From Gammaproteobacteria bacterium (lineage in GTDB: Bacteria; Pseudomonadota; Gammaproteobacteria; Xanthomonadales; Wenzhouxiangellaceae), in NCBI GenBank assembly GCA_018819105.1, contig JAHJQV010000067.1, positions 1-56,600 of the forward strand: 56,600 nt of DNA. The letters are read 5' to 3'. Of this stretch, positions 1 through 8,743 are shown piece by piece. The notes beneath the pieces were generated by a model. The model made no database searches, had not been told where the DNA came from, and was given only the letters and a program-made list of their open reading frames with translations. Position numbers and translations under genes: made by a program. The stretch's first letter is position 1, and every line of letters starts with the position of its first letter.

Positions 1-1
1 G

Positions 2-115
2 ACCAAGGAAGAACTTATCAACGCGGTCAACGCGGCACTCAGGAGCCTACAGAAGCTCCCAGACATCGTAGCGAGCTTCTTTCATACACCCACATGTTCC
101 TATGCCGCTTTATGA
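2..115 (+). CDS. C-terminal fragment of an unidentified protein, possibly a transposase (partial)
   Basis: The first 37 codons of the window form an open frame that enters from outside and ends at a TGA at 113-115. It reads TKEELINAVNAALRSLQKLP and then a short aromatic/cysteine-containing tail. The amphipathic helix plus tail resembles the C-terminal end of some IS630-like transposases, but this is an impression and not a firm match. No start codon, RBS or terminator can be judged. The stretch from 116 to 298 is AT-rich and shows no convincing gene, RNA or hairpin. Confidence 0.4.
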   Translation, partial: TKEELINAVNAALRSLQKLPDIVASFFHTPTCSYAAL

Positions 116-298
116 GGCTTTACTTTTGTAGGTATTAGTATGTCAATATTGAGCTCTGGGACAATCAGGTAATCTGATGCATCTATATGACAATCCGGAT
201 CTGTTGCATAGTGAATACAAAACATTTGAGAAGTGAACGTAGAATTATTTGCGTTAATTATGAATTTGGAGGGTCATTGTGAATTTGTGGTGTGGGCT

Positions 299-2041
299 TT
301 AATCCAAAAAATCTGGATTAGCAAGGCTCTGTTGTTCGAAGTCATCTACAAAAACGATGTCACTACGACCAAATATGACATAACTGCTACCACCCCATAT
401 AGTGCCTATCGGACTGGCAATACTTGCTCCAACAATCATGTCGTCTAAACCATCGCCGTTGATGTCGCCGGCTGCAGCTACTGATACTCCACTTTGATCT
501 CCCTCATTGACTCCATTGAGGCGAAAGCCATTTCTGCCATTAAGTGTGTCTAAGGTGAGGATTGGAGGAAATAAATCACCTTTTCCTGTTTTGCGGCCAA
601 ATATCACATAGCTACTGCCAGCATCATTTTTATCGTTGGGGTCGTGTCCAGCAGCGTCGACAATTAGATCGGCTAGGCCATCGCCATTTACATCACCGGC
701 TGTGGAGACCGAACGCCCAAAGAAGTCATTTGCTGCCTCACCATCTACACGGAAACCGTTATTGCCATCAAGATCTTCTAGTGCCAAGATCGCGGGGAAT
801 GTTTCTGCATTGTCAGTGTTGCGACCAAATACTACGTAGATGGCGCCGGCATAGACATTGCTGTTTGTATTGGCTTCACCAGCGCCTACAATAAAATCAT
901 CGATACCATCTCCGTTGACATCTCCTGCTGCTGCCACGGACCTGCCGCTATCATCGCCTTCAGAAGTTCCATCAAGTCGAAATCCAATGATGCCATCAAG
1001 AATGGACACAGCAAGATTTGGAGGAAACGCGTTTCCGCCAGTGGTGTTACGACCGAAGATCACATAGCTACTGCCTGCATTATTGATATTGTTTGGGTCG
1101 TCAAGTGGTGCGCCGACTATCAGGTCATCTATGCCATCACCATTGATATCGCCCGCAGCAGAGACAGAGCGACCGGATTGATCTCCTGGAGACTCCCCAT
1201 CGATGCGGAACCCATTGCTGCCATTGAAACTACCTAATCCAACGGTTGCAGGAAAACTGGTCGTTGAGGAAGGATGACGACCAAACATCACATAGCTGCT
1301 GCCGCGGTTATAGCTGGCTCCATATGCTCCGATAATCAGATCGTCAATGCCATCGCCATTAATATCACCGGCTGCAGCTACGGATATCCCGGAGTGGTCA
1401 TAGTCTGATACACCAGTGAGACGGAAACCATTGTTACCAGTAAGATTGTTCAACGGAAAATTTGCAGGAAAAGGAGGGAAAGTAGTGTCACGACCAAAAA
1501 CCACATAACTGATTCCTGCATATCTTTTGCCATTAGGGTCACCAAGCGGAGCGCCGATAATTAAATCAGCAGTGCCATCACCATTGATATCACCGGCACC
1601 TGCCAGTGTGATTCCAGAATGGTAATCCGGTGCTGGTCCATCTAGTCGGAAGCCATTGCTACCATTCAGACTAGAGAGTGCTAGGCTGCGTGAAAATTCA
1701 CCAACAGCCGCAGTATTACGACCGAATACTACAAAACTGCTGCCGGCATTGCTGAGGTCATTTGGGTCTGCGTAGTATGCGCCAATAAGCAAGTCGTCGA
1801 TACCATCGCCATTGATGTCACCGGCACCCGCCACAGCACGGCCCGATCTGTCAAATGTTGAAACGCCATCAATACGAAAGCCATTCGACCCAGTGAGCTG
1901 GTCAAGTTCAATAGTTGCCGGAAACGGTTGTGCTCGAATGTCATTGTTGATGACGGCACCCAGAAGTAGGGCAGTCACTGCCAGTCCGAGCAAATTCTGC
2001 TCAGCATCAGCATGCTTTCGATGATTAGAATTCATGTTCAT
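299..2041 (-). CDS. secreted FG-GAP (integrin-alpha-like) beta-propeller protein
   Basis: This 580-residue protein has an N-terminal hydrophobic segment (about residues 17-33, LGLAVTALLLGAVI) consistent with export. Seven repeats follow, each built around a calcium-loop core such as GDINGDGIDDLIIGA, preceded by NGFRLDG and followed by SSYVIFGR. FG-GAP repeats of this kind fold into a seven-bladed beta-propeller with DxNxDGxxD calcium sites and usually serve adhesion or carbohydrate/protein binding outside the cell. The protein ends with an acidic-aromatic tail, IVFVDDFEQQ, seen in related form in other secreted proteins of this window. It is transcribed away from the amidohydrolase gene. Base composition is visibly AT-richer than the rest of the window, which suggests transfer or a niche-specific gene. 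Start could be codon 1 or the Met at codon 3. The ligand is unknown. Confidence 0.85.
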   Translation of the reverse strand: MNMNSNHRKHADAEQNLLGLAVTALLLGAVINNDIRAQPFPATIELDQLTGSNGFRIDGVSTFDRSGRAVAGAGDINGDGIDDLLIGAYYADPNDLSNAGSSFVVFGRNTAAVGEFSRSLALSSLNGSNGFRLDGPAPDYHSGITLAGAGDINGDGTADLIIGAPLGDPNGKRYAGISYVVFGRDTTFPPFPANFPLNNLTGNNGFRLTGVSDYDHSGISVAAAGDINGDGIDDLIIGAYGASYNRGSSYVMFGRHPSSTTSFPATVGLGSFNGSNGFRIDGESPGDQSGRSVSAAGDINGDGIDDLIVGAPLDDPNNINNAGSSYVIFGRNTTGGNAFPPNLAVSILDGIIGFRLDGTSEGDDSGRSVAAAGDVNGDGIDDFIVGAGEANTNSNVYAGAIYVVFGRNTDNAETFPAILALEDLDGNNGFRVDGEAANDFFGRSVSTAGDVNGDGLADLIVDAAGHDPNDKNDAGSSYVIFGRKTGKGDLFPPILTLDTLNGRNGFRLNGVNEGDQSGVSVAAAGDINGDGLDDMIVGASIASPIGTIWGGSSYVIFGRSDIVFVDDFEQQSLANPDFLD

Positions 2042-2205
2042 AATGCTAAATGCTATACAGACTACTTCTTGTTCAGTGTGAACCCCCTGTGGTTTTTACC
2101 AAGTTTTGGGCGCACTTAAGAACCACTTACCAATAGTTTCCCACTGTAATGGATTAATGTCAATTTTAGTGTTAGTGTATAGAGTCACGCGCCTTGGAGC
2201 AAACC

Positions 2206-3534
2206 ATGTTACGCAATATCCCGATTTTCTTCCTGTTGCTGCTGTCATCTGTTGCGTTGCTGGCGCAGGATAACCTGCGGCAATCTGTGGCGGCCGACTA
2301 CGAGCAGAACCTGCACGAACTGTTTGTGCACTTTCATGAGAATCCGGAACTGTCGCACCGTGAGTTCAAAACCAGCAAGCGGCTGGCGGATGAGATCCGC
2401 GCCTTTGGTTTTGCGGTCACCGAAGGTGTTGGTGGCACCGGCGTGGTGGCGGTGCTGGAGAATGGTGCTGGGCCGGTGATCATGATCCGGGCCGACATGG
2501 ACGGCCTGCCGGTGCAGGAGGATTCCGGACTCGCCTATGCTTCGCAGGCGCGGCAGGAGGATATCGACGGGGCGGTCAAGCCGGTGATGCACGCCTGCGG
2601 CCATGACACCCACATCACTTCGCTGGTGGGTACGGCGCGACAGATGGCCGAGCGCCGCGACGCCTGGTCGGGGACGCTGGTGCTGATCGGTCAGCCGGCC
2701 GAGGAGCGCATCTCCGGTGCCCGGCGTATGCTGGAAGACGGTCTGTACGAGCGTTTCCCGAAACCCGATTATGCCCTGGCTTTTCATGTTACCGCGCCGA
2801 TTCCGGTCGGCAAATTGAGCATTCCCACCGGCATCGTGGCGTCCAGTTCTGATTCCGTCGACATCACTGTGCACGGTGTGGGCACGCACGGTGCGTCGCC
2901 GCATCAGGGGATTGATCCGGTGCTGGTGGCGTCACAGATTGTGGTTTCCCTGCAGTCTGTGGTGTCGCGCACCATTGCGCCGCAGCAGGCCGGGGTGATC
3001 ACGGTCGGAGCCATCCACGGCGGCAGCAAGCACAACATCATCGGTGATCGTGTCGATATGCAGTTGACCGTGCGCTCAAATGATCCCGCTGTGCGCGAAG
3101 CTCTGCTGGCAGGTATCGACCGCGTGGCGCTCGGTGTGGCGCAATCGCTGGGTGTGCCAGAGGAGCTGTTGCCAGAAGTCAAACGCTCCGCCACAGAGAC
3201 CACGCCACCTACCATCAACGATCGTGCCAGCGCCGAGAAGCTGCGTGCGGTGATGACCGATGCCTTCGGTACCGAAGTGTTCTGGGACGCGCCGCGCGAA
3301 GGCATGGGGGCAGAGGATTTTGCCTATTTTGTCACCCCTGAAAGCGGGGTGCGCGGGGTTTATTTCGCCGTCGGTGGCACGATGCCCGAGGACCTGGACA
3401 ACGCGGCGTCCCATCACTCGCCGTTTTTCCGCATCGAGCCGGAACCAGCCATCAAGTTGGGCACCGAGGCCATGGTACGCGCAGCGCTGGCGCTGTTCAA
3501 CGATGCTGGGGAGCAGATTGCTGTGGTCGATTGA
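2206..3534 (+). CDS. exported M20 (M20D-type) amidohydrolase/peptidase
   Basis: This 442-residue metal-dependent hydrolase belongs to the hippurate hydrolase / carboxypeptidase-like M20D group, which cleaves N-acyl or peptide bonds of amino acids. The ATG at 2206 is chosen over an in-frame TTG at 2194 because GGAG at 2196-2199 lies 6 bases before it. A signal peptide (MLRNIPIFFLLLLSSVALLAQ) sends it to the periplasm. Family motifs are HENPELSHREF near the N-terminus, IRADMDGLPVQE, HACGHDTH (metal-binding Cys/His), GQPAEE (catalytic and metal Glu), AFHV, and GAEDFAYF near the C-terminus; a dimerisation insert separates the two halves of the catalytic domain. It converges on the regulator gene at 3575-5869. 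No partner gene reveals the substrate, so it is a peptidase/amidase of unknown specificity. Confidence 0.88.
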   Translation: MLRNIPIFFLLLLSSVALLAQDNLRQSVAADYEQNLHELFVHFHENPELSHREFKTSKRLADEIRAFGFAVTEGVGGTGVVAVLENGAGPVIMIRADMDGLPVQEDSGLAYASQARQEDIDGAVKPVMHACGHDTHITSLVGTARQMAERRDAWSGTLVLIGQPAEERISGARRMLEDGLYERFPKPDYALAFHVTAPIPVGKLSIPTGIVASSSDSVDITVHGVGTHGASPHQGIDPVLVASQIVVSLQSVVSRTIAPQQAGVITVGAIHGGSKHNIIGDRVDMQLTVRSNDPAVREALLAGIDRVALGVAQSLGVPEELLPEVKRSATETTPPTINDRASAEKLRAVMTDAFGTEVFWDAPREGMGAEDFAYFVTPESGVRGVYFAVGGTMPEDLDNAASHHSPFFRIEPEPAIKLGTEAMVRAALALFNDAGEQIAVVD

Positions 3535-3574
3535 CTGCAGATGAGCACGTACGCTCAGTCAGCGGAAAACCTGA

Positions 3575-5869
3575 TCAGTCAAGCGATGCCAGCTGCACGT
3601 CGCGATTGGCCTCAAACCAGGCCCGCTGTGTCGCCACGCCGGCTTCGAGTTGCTGCTGCAGGGCGATGAACTCGGGGCGCTCGGCCAGCGCGGCAAACTC
3701 AGGATAGGCATCCAGCCGCCACCAGTAATAGCGCCAGCCGCTGTTGATGAGTTTGTCCAGTTCCTGCAGGGCGTCGTCGTGCCTGCCCTGCATCGCCAGC
3801 AGTCGCGCGCGCTGGTGTCCGGTTACCTGCCACGGGCCCTGTGCCAGGCGCATGCGCTCGAGGTTTTCTGTCAGTTTTTGCAGCAGCGGACTGGTGTCCG
3901 GATCGGCACCGTCCTGCAAGGCGCAGTAGGCTGCAGAAATGGCGGCCAGTGTCATTGGCGGGGTGATTTGTGGGGGGGCGGCATAAACGCCGGGGTAACT
4001 TTGTTGCAGTACCTGCTCTGCCTGGTCGCAGTCGCCGGAAAATGTATAGCTTTGTGCCAACAGCGATTGATTCAGCGGGTTGTAGGGATGCATGATGATG
4101 ATGGATTCGAGGATCTCTTGCTGAGCCTGCCACTCGCCGCGGAAAGAATGCAGAATCTGCCGCATGTAGGGCAGGCGCACCGGCAAGTGGTGCTGACTGG
4201 CCAGTTCATCGGTGCAGGTTTCAGCACTGATGTCATCGCCAAGTTGCAGATAAAACTCGCACATCCGGAACCAGCGTACCGGGCTGTCCGGATCGATGCG
4301 ATGCTGTTCCAGTATGTAGCGCATGGCCAGACCGCTTTCGCCCTGCTGCAGCAGATAGGTGGCGAGCCGGTCATAGGTCAGCGGATAGTTTGGAAACAGC
4401 TGCAGATTCTTGTGTAACTGAAACACCGCCTCTTCGGCGCGACCAATGGCCCACAGTGCATCGGCCTGCCACACCGCGACCTGCGGCGAGACCGGATCCA
4501 GTCGCCGTGCCATGTCGAGCATGTCGTCGGCCTCTTCCATCCGGCCGATTCGATATAGGACCCGTCCCAGCATGGTGTAGGCATCGGCAAAATTGGGCTT
4601 CTGTGCAATGGCCTGGCGATAGCTGGCAATGGCCAACTCTGGCTTGCCTTCGCCAAACTGCCAGGCGCCCTGAGCCAGCAGTACGCCGGGATCGTTGGGT
4701 GCCAGTTCGATTGCCTGCTGCAGATGCGGCAGCACGATGTCCGCATCACCCGGCTGACGCATTGGGCCCTGAGTGCGCAGCATTTTTTCGGCCTGGATTA
4801 GCAGCAACAGTGAGTCGAGGTTGTCCGGATCAATCTGCAGGGCGCGCTGCAGCAGGTTTCTGCCACGTTTGAGGCTGGCCACAGTGAAGCGCTCGATCTC
4901 GAAACTGGCGCGAGTATTGAGATCGTAAACGGTTCGGTTGACCGGTGGCTGCAGCACCGAGGCCGGCAGTAGCGAATCGACCATGCTGGCCGTCACGGCG
5001 TTGGCAATGTCGTCCTGCAGGGCAAACAGCTCGGCGCTGTCGCGATCAAAGGTGCGCGACCAGATGTGTTGCTCATTGTCCACGTCTATCAGTTGCGCCA
5101 CCACCCGCATCTGCTCGCCGTCATGCTGCACGCTGCCCTCCAGCACGGCATCCACGCCCAGTTGGCGGCCGATGTCGCCGATCCCCAGTGGACTGTCGCG
5201 AAACGCAAACGATGAGGTGCGCGCCACCACCCGCATGTTGCGGGTTTCGGTGAGCATGTGCAGGATGCGATCTGCCAGCCCATCGGCAAACTGCGACTGG
5301 TTGCGGTTGTTGCTCATGTCAGTGAACGGCAGCACGGCAACAGACGGCAGTTCCTCCGCTGCTGCGTTGCCGCCACCGTGCAGTGAGTTGTTGGCGGGCT
5401 CTGGCAGCAGCAGCCACAGGGTCGGCAGCAAGGCCAGAATAACCAGCAACAGCAGCCAGCGTCGTGGCACCAGTGCCGGCGTCTGTTGCTTGAGCATGGC
5501 GGCCGGGACTGCTGCGCCATCAGCTTCGGTCGTTGCATCTGCTGCCAGCGTGTCGGCAAGGACAAAGCGATAGCCGCGGCGGGGTACGGTCTTGATGATG
5601 TGATGTGGCCGGCGCAGATCACCCAGCGCCTTGCGCAGGGCCGAAACCGCAACATTGACCGAATCCTCCGAAGCGGCCTCAAGATGGCCCCATACCGATG
5701 CAATCAGATCATCGCGCAGGATGACCTGGTTGCGGTGGGCGATGAAGTGTTTCAGCAAGCACAGCAGCCGCGGCGGCAGCTGTTCGGCTTGGCCGGCATG
5801 AACGATTTCCCCACTGTTCAGATCAATCACACGATCATTGATCGTTATGACCTGCGCTTCATTGTCCAT
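3575..5869 (-). CDS. CadC-like membrane transcriptional regulator with TPR domain
   Basis: This 764-residue protein begins with an OmpR/PhoB-type winged-helix DNA-binding domain (about residues 8-105; SEDSVNVAVSALRKALGD and KTVPRRGYRF are the typical recognition-helix and wing signatures). One membrane span follows (about 137-156, RWLLLLVILALLPTLWLLL). The periplasmic part has a TolB-N/FlgO-like domain (VAVLPFTDMS ... FADGLADRIL, GVDAVLEGSV, about 175-300) and then a long array of TPR helices to about residue 720. This layout is known for CadC/ToxR-like one-component regulators that read an envelope signal and bind DNA from the membrane. A GGGAG ribosome site precedes the ATG. It is transcribed divergently from the secreted protein gene at 6142, which is a plausible target, but that is inference. 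Confidence 0.87.
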   Translation of the reverse strand: MDNEAQVITINDRVIDLNSGEIVHAGQAEQLPPRLLCLLKHFIAHRNQVILRDDLIASVWGHLEAASEDSVNVAVSALRKALGDLRRPHHIIKTVPRRGYRFVLADTLAADATTEADGAAVPAAMLKQQTPALVPRRWLLLLVILALLPTLWLLLPEPANNSLHGGGNAAAEELPSVAVLPFTDMSNNRNQSQFADGLADRILHMLTETRNMRVVARTSSFAFRDSPLGIGDIGRQLGVDAVLEGSVQHDGEQMRVVAQLIDVDNEQHIWSRTFDRDSAELFALQDDIANAVTASMVDSLLPASVLQPPVNRTVYDLNTRASFEIERFTVASLKRGRNLLQRALQIDPDNLDSLLLLIQAEKMLRTQGPMRQPGDADIVLPHLQQAIELAPNDPGVLLAQGAWQFGEGKPELAIASYRQAIAQKPNFADAYTMLGRVLYRIGRMEEADDMLDMARRLDPVSPQVAVWQADALWAIGRAEEAVFQLHKNLQLFPNYPLTYDRLATYLLQQGESGLAMRYILEQHRIDPDSPVRWFRMCEFYLQLGDDISAETCTDELASQHHLPVRLPYMRQILHSFRGEWQAQQEILESIIIMHPYNPLNQSLLAQSYTFSGDCDQAEQVLQQSYPGVYAAPPQITPPMTLAAISAAYCALQDGADPDTSPLLQKLTENLERMRLAQGPWQVTGHQRARLLAMQGRHDDALQELDKLINSGWRYYWWRLDAYPEFAALAERPEFIALQQQLEAGVATQRAWFEANRDVQLASLD

Positions 5870-6141
5870 GTTGCTCCCTGGGTAGTATATGAAACGTCAT
5901 CAAGCCTAACACATGTGCGTACTACATCACCTATAGGTGGTTTCAGTTCAATTGGGCGTATCAATAGTCTGTCATAGGATCATGAAATATATCACTATTT
6001 AGGAATCTTTAGTATTTACACAGGACTTTACCTACTCCCGCTGACATGGTGTTTGTATCCGGTCGATAGATGGCCGGTGAGTCAACTCGTATTCTGTCTG
6101 CAGATTGCGAGTTTGGAGATCACACATTCGGAGAATACAAC

Positions 6142-7131
6142 ATGAACAGATTACATGGTTTAATGGCCTTGTTGTTGTTTGCGGCAGCAGGATTGCAAGC
6201 GCAGGAAGTCACCATCAGTTTTGACAACGGCGGGGATGAAGCGGGCGTGACCCCGGTGGGTACCAGCGACTTCTCCTTTATGGGATCGAACTGGTCAGAC
6301 GGTCTTATCACCTCAGAACCGCAGTTTCCATTTCTATACGCATCCGGCAGTGCCAGTTATCAGATTCAGGTGGACGGTGCTGTCATCACTTTTGACGAGC
6401 CGGTTACAGATGTGTCGTTCTTTTTTGTCGTGGGTTTTTTTGATCGTGCCACAGCCACAGCGTTTGCTGTCGATGGCACCGAACTGGACACGGTGACCAG
6501 TGCCTTTGCCACCTCCCTGGCTGATCCTGCAAACTTCCGCAGCTTTGACACCGATCTCCCGATTGCAAGAATCGAATTCGCGGAGCGAGCAGTCATGGAT
6601 TCCGCCAGTGTGGACAACTTCACTTACACCATTGCCGGTGACGACGGTGGGCCGACAGACCCTCCGCCGGAAGAACCGGTCAATTTCAATCAGGTTGAGG
6701 GTAACTGGCGGCAGTCTGATCCTGACTTCGCCGGCAACCAGCAGGGATTCATGTTTGACTTCGGTCCCAGTCTTAATCTGCTGTTCATGGCCTGGTTCAC
6801 CTACACCGGTATGCCGGCAATGCCCCCTGAGGACGGCAGCGGAGATGTCGGCTCGCCGGATCAACGCTGGCTTACTGCATTGCTGGAGCTTGATGGGAAT
6901 ACGGCGGCAGGATCGATCATTTCCAACGAAGGTGGCGCCTTTGATGAACAGCCCACTGGTTTCCAGCAGACCCGAGAAGTCGGAACCATCAGCATCGAGT
7001 TTCTGGCCTGTGATTTGGCCGTGATCAGTTACAGTTTGACCGAGCCGGCCCTCAGCAGAAGCTTTGAGATCATTCCGCTGGAAAAATCGGTCAATCCGGC
7101 CGGATTCAGCTGCGAACCTGAGCAGAACTGA
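6142..7131 (+). CDS. secreted two-domain hypothetical protein
   Basis: This 329-residue protein has a clear signal peptide (MNRLHGLMALLLFAAAGLQA). The ATG at 6142 is preferred to an upstream in-frame ATG at 6070 because it has a ribosome site (GGAG about 8 bases before) and begins the signal peptide. Residues about 22-190 look like an all-beta, lectin-like sheet domain of the kind found in PEP-CTERM-associated proteins (ITFDEPVTDVSFFFV, ASVDNFTYTI), although no PEP-CTERM tail is present. A proline/acid linker (DDGGPTDPPPEEP) joins it to a second beta-rich domain (about 205-329, NWRQSDPDFAGNQQGFMFDF, LFMAWFTYTG) resembling a domain often seen at the ends of exported proteins in related bacteria. 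A strong terminator follows. Function unknown. Confidence 0.75.
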   Translation: MNRLHGLMALLLFAAAGLQAQEVTISFDNGGDEAGVTPVGTSDFSFMGSNWSDGLITSEPQFPFLYASGSASYQIQVDGAVITFDEPVTDVSFFFVVGFFDRATATAFAVDGTELDTVTSAFATSLADPANFRSFDTDLPIARIEFAERAVMDSASVDNFTYTIAGDDGGPTDPPPEEPVNFNQVEGNWRQSDPDFAGNQQGFMFDFGPSLNLLFMAWFTYTGMPAMPPEDGSGDVGSPDQRWLTALLELDGNTAAGSIISNEGGAFDEQPTGFQQTREVGTISIEFLACDLAVISYSLTEPALSRSFEIIPLEKSVNPAGFSCEPEQN

Positions 7132-7162
7132 AGCCGTCCCAGCATCTTGGCCAGTGTCATTC

Positions 7163-7189
7163 AGGCAGCCTGCGGGCTGCCTTTTTTTT
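7163..7189 (+). terminator. rho-independent terminator
   Basis: The arms AGGCAGCC and GGCTGCCT form an 8-bp stem around a 4-base loop, and the right arm runs into eight T residues. It closes the transcription unit of the secreted protein ending at 7131. Confidence 0.9.
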
Positions 7190-7196
7190 GGCTGTC

Positions 7197-7220
7197 AACC
7201 AAGCGCAGGCAGCGACGTTT
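7197..7220 (+). promoter_or_regulatory. candidate ECF-type promoter of the sigma factor operon
   Basis: AACC at 7197-7200 is followed after 15 bases by CGTTT at 7216-7220. This resembles the AAC / CGT elements recognised by many ECF sigma factors, which commonly autoregulate. It lies just after the upstream terminator and about 37 bases before the first ATG. The match is short, so this is tentative. Confidence 0.25.
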
Positions 7221-7256
7221 TACACTGTGTCGAATACCAAAACAGGTAGAGCAAAA

Positions 7257-7316
7257 ATGATGTCCGATGGGTCTGCCGCAGCCACACCACAGACTGCTGT
7301 CGCCGGCAATGCCTGA
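7257..7316 (+). CDS. possible 19-codon leader peptide overlapping the sigma factor start
   Basis: ATG at 7257 opens a frame of 19 codons (MMSDGSAAATPQTAVAGNA) that ends at TGA 7314-7316. It has a better ribosome site (AGGTAGAG a few bases upstream) than the sigma gene, and its stop overlaps the sigma ATG at 7309 by interleaving (ATGCCTGA). That arrangement would allow translational coupling. The peptide itself resembles nothing known, and chance cannot be excluded. Confidence 0.25.
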   Translation: MMSDGSAAATPQTAVAGNA

Positions 7317-7899
7317 GCCGGCGCTGCACTCATCCAGCGCGCCTGACGCAACAATCGCGCCAGCAGTGCCGGTTTCGGTCGATGCCTTCCTGCAGGATGT
7401 GGAGCGCCGGGCGCTGCGCATGGCCTGGCTGGCGACCAGTGATCTGGATGTCGCCATGGATCTGCTGCAGGATGCGATGATGGCTTTTTACCGCCATTAT
7501 GCAAAGCGTCCACCAGGACAGTGGGCACCGCTGTTTTACCGTACGCTGAACAACCGCATCATTGATCACTATCGCCGGCAGGCACGCTGGCGGCGCTGGC
7601 TGCAGCCATCCGGGCAGGTCGCTGACGCAGCCCAAGCCGAGGCAGATCCGGTCCCTGCTGCTGCCAGCAACACGCTGGCACCGGACATGCAGGCTCACCT
7701 GGATGATTTCGGGCAAAAGCTGCAGCAGGCACTGCAGGCATTGCCGCACCGGCAACGCCAGGTGTTTTTGTTGCGTGTCCACGAAGGACTGGATGTAGCT
7801 GCCACAGCCAGCAGTCTGGGCATTGGTGCCGGCAGCGTGAAAACCCATTTGCACAGGGCAACCCAGGCTCTGCGCGCAAAGCTGGAGGATTATCAATGA
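7309..7899 (+). CDS. ECF-like RNA polymerase sigma factor
   Basis: This 196-residue sigma-70 family protein has region 2 (about residues 22-90; DLDVAMDLLQDAMMAFYRHY, FYRTLNNRIIDHYRRQ) and region 4 (about 125-190; ALQALPHRQRQVFLLRVHEG, GIGAGSVKTHLHRATQALR with the helix-turn-helix), joined by a variable linker, with no region 1 or 3. The ATG at 7309 gives a compact N-terminus; an alternative in-frame ATG at 7267 would add 14 residues without a good ribosome site. It overlaps the next gene by 4 bases (ATGA). In the sigma / DUF3619-like / small protein / DUF3106 arrangement, this factor probably directs its own operon and a small envelope-related regulon, with the next gene as its partner. Confidence 0.88.
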   Translation: MPEPALHSSSAPDATIAPAVPVSVDAFLQDVERRALRMAWLATSDLDVAMDLLQDAMMAFYRHYAKRPPGQWAPLFYRTLNNRIIDHYRRQARWRRWLQPSGQVADAAQAEADPVPAAASNTLAPDMQAHLDDFGQKLQQALQALPHRQRQVFLLRVHEGLDVAATASSLGIGAGSVKTHLHRATQALRAKLEDYQ

Positions 7900-8345
7900 A
7901 CCACGACGATGACAAAGTACTGCAGTCGGCATTGCGTGCAGTGCTGCAGCAGGCCGATGATGATCTGCCCGAGCTGATCCGCCACAGATTGACCGCAGCC
8001 AGGCAGCAGGCCCGCCGCGATGCGCGTCTGCACGAGGCACGCCGCAGTCGGCGTTTGCAGCTGTTGGGCTTTGCCGGTGCGGCAACGGCCGTGGCGCTGG
8101 TGGCCTTGCTGTGGTTGCCGCTGACCCCCCGCCCGGATGACGGAATGCCGCTGTCGGCGTTGTCCGATGCGCCCATCGTGGCCGACATGCCACTGTTGCT
8201 CGACCGTGATTTTGCCCTGTTGGCCGACGCCGATGTGGCGCTGGAAGACGATGATGCGCTGGCTTTTTATGTCTGGGTGGCCGCAGCCGAAGCGCAGCCG
8301 GATGCGGCGACCAATGGCGACAACCCAGCGGATGTCGGCACATGA
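7896..8345 (+). CDS. DUF3619-like membrane protein, probable anti-sigma factor
   Basis: This 149-residue protein has a charged cytoplasmic helix-rich N-terminus (DDDKVLQSALRAVLQQADDD, LPELIRHRLTAARQQARRDA), then one membrane span at about residues 53-72 (GFAGAATAVALVALLWLPL), then an acidic periplasmic tail with LLLDRDFALLADADVALEDD and FYVWVA. The pattern and its place directly after an ECF sigma gene fit DUF3619-type proteins, which are thought to act as anti-sigma factors. It overlaps its neighbours by 4 bases on each side (ATGA both times), indicating translational coupling and fixed stoichiometry. There is no HxxxCxxC zinc motif, so it is not a ZAS-type anti-sigma factor. The role is inferred from context. 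Confidence 0.75.
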   Translation: MNHDDDKVLQSALRAVLQQADDDLPELIRHRLTAARQQARRDARLHEARRSRRLQLLGFAGAATAVALVALLWLPLTPRPDDGMPLSALSDAPIVADMPLLLDRDFALLADADVALEDDDALAFYVWVAAAEAQPDAATNGDNPADVGT

Positions 8346-8743
8346 GCGTTGCCAGCGCCAGCGGCCAATCAACCGGCAAAGTTCTGGACAACCCTGTGCG
8401 CCAGTGCACTGTGATGCAGACCTTGCCAAAGCAGCACGTCATACAAGGCTGCTGTCTGGCAGCGCTGTGGCTGACCAGCTTGAGCCATGCCACGGAGGCT
8501 GTGCCGGATCCGGCACTGCTGCTGTTCATTGCCGGGTTTTCCGCGCAGGGGCAATTTATCGACCCGCTGGCAATGGATCAGGCAATGACGGCCATGGATG
8601 GGAACTCTACCACTGACAGACCGATTCAGCCGGCGGTCACGGACGCAGTGGTCGATAGTCCATCGGCACTGGATCCGCCAGCCGGCACTGATCTGGACGC
8701 AGCAGAGCACATTGATGAGGAGCAGAACCATGAACAGCACTGA
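8342..8743 (+). CDS. small exported conserved hypothetical protein of the sigma/DUF3106 operon
   Basis: This 133-residue protein has a hydrophobic segment about 35-50 (GCCLAALWLTSLSHA) that may be a late signal peptide. A short conserved-looking core follows (PDPALLLFIAGFSAQGQFID), then a disordered acidic and proline-rich tail. The core recalls the LLEFLG...WVDP pattern of small proteins encoded between DUF3619 and DUF3106 genes in other proteobacteria. The start overlaps the previous gene by 4 bases (ATGA) and the end overlaps the DUF3106 start by 14 bases, so it belongs to the operon. No biochemical function can be assigned. Confidence 0.65.
   Translation: MSVASASGQSTGKVLDNPVRQCTVMQTLPKQHVIQGCCLAALWLTSLSHATEAVPDPALLLFIAGFSAQGQFIDPLAMDQAMTAMDGNSTTDRPIQPAVTDAVVDSPSALDPPAGTDLDAAEHIDEEQNHEQH

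Noticed and set aside
233-448. A 71-codon forward frame overlapping the end of the FG-GAP gene
   Set aside because: No ribosome site fits, the product has no recognisable feature, and most of it is antisense to the FG-GAP coding sequence.
420-2000. Regularly spaced repeats in the first 2 kb, considered as a CRISPR or tandem array
   Set aside because: The spacing (about 200 bases) and content are fully explained by the seven protein-level FG-GAP repeats of one gene.
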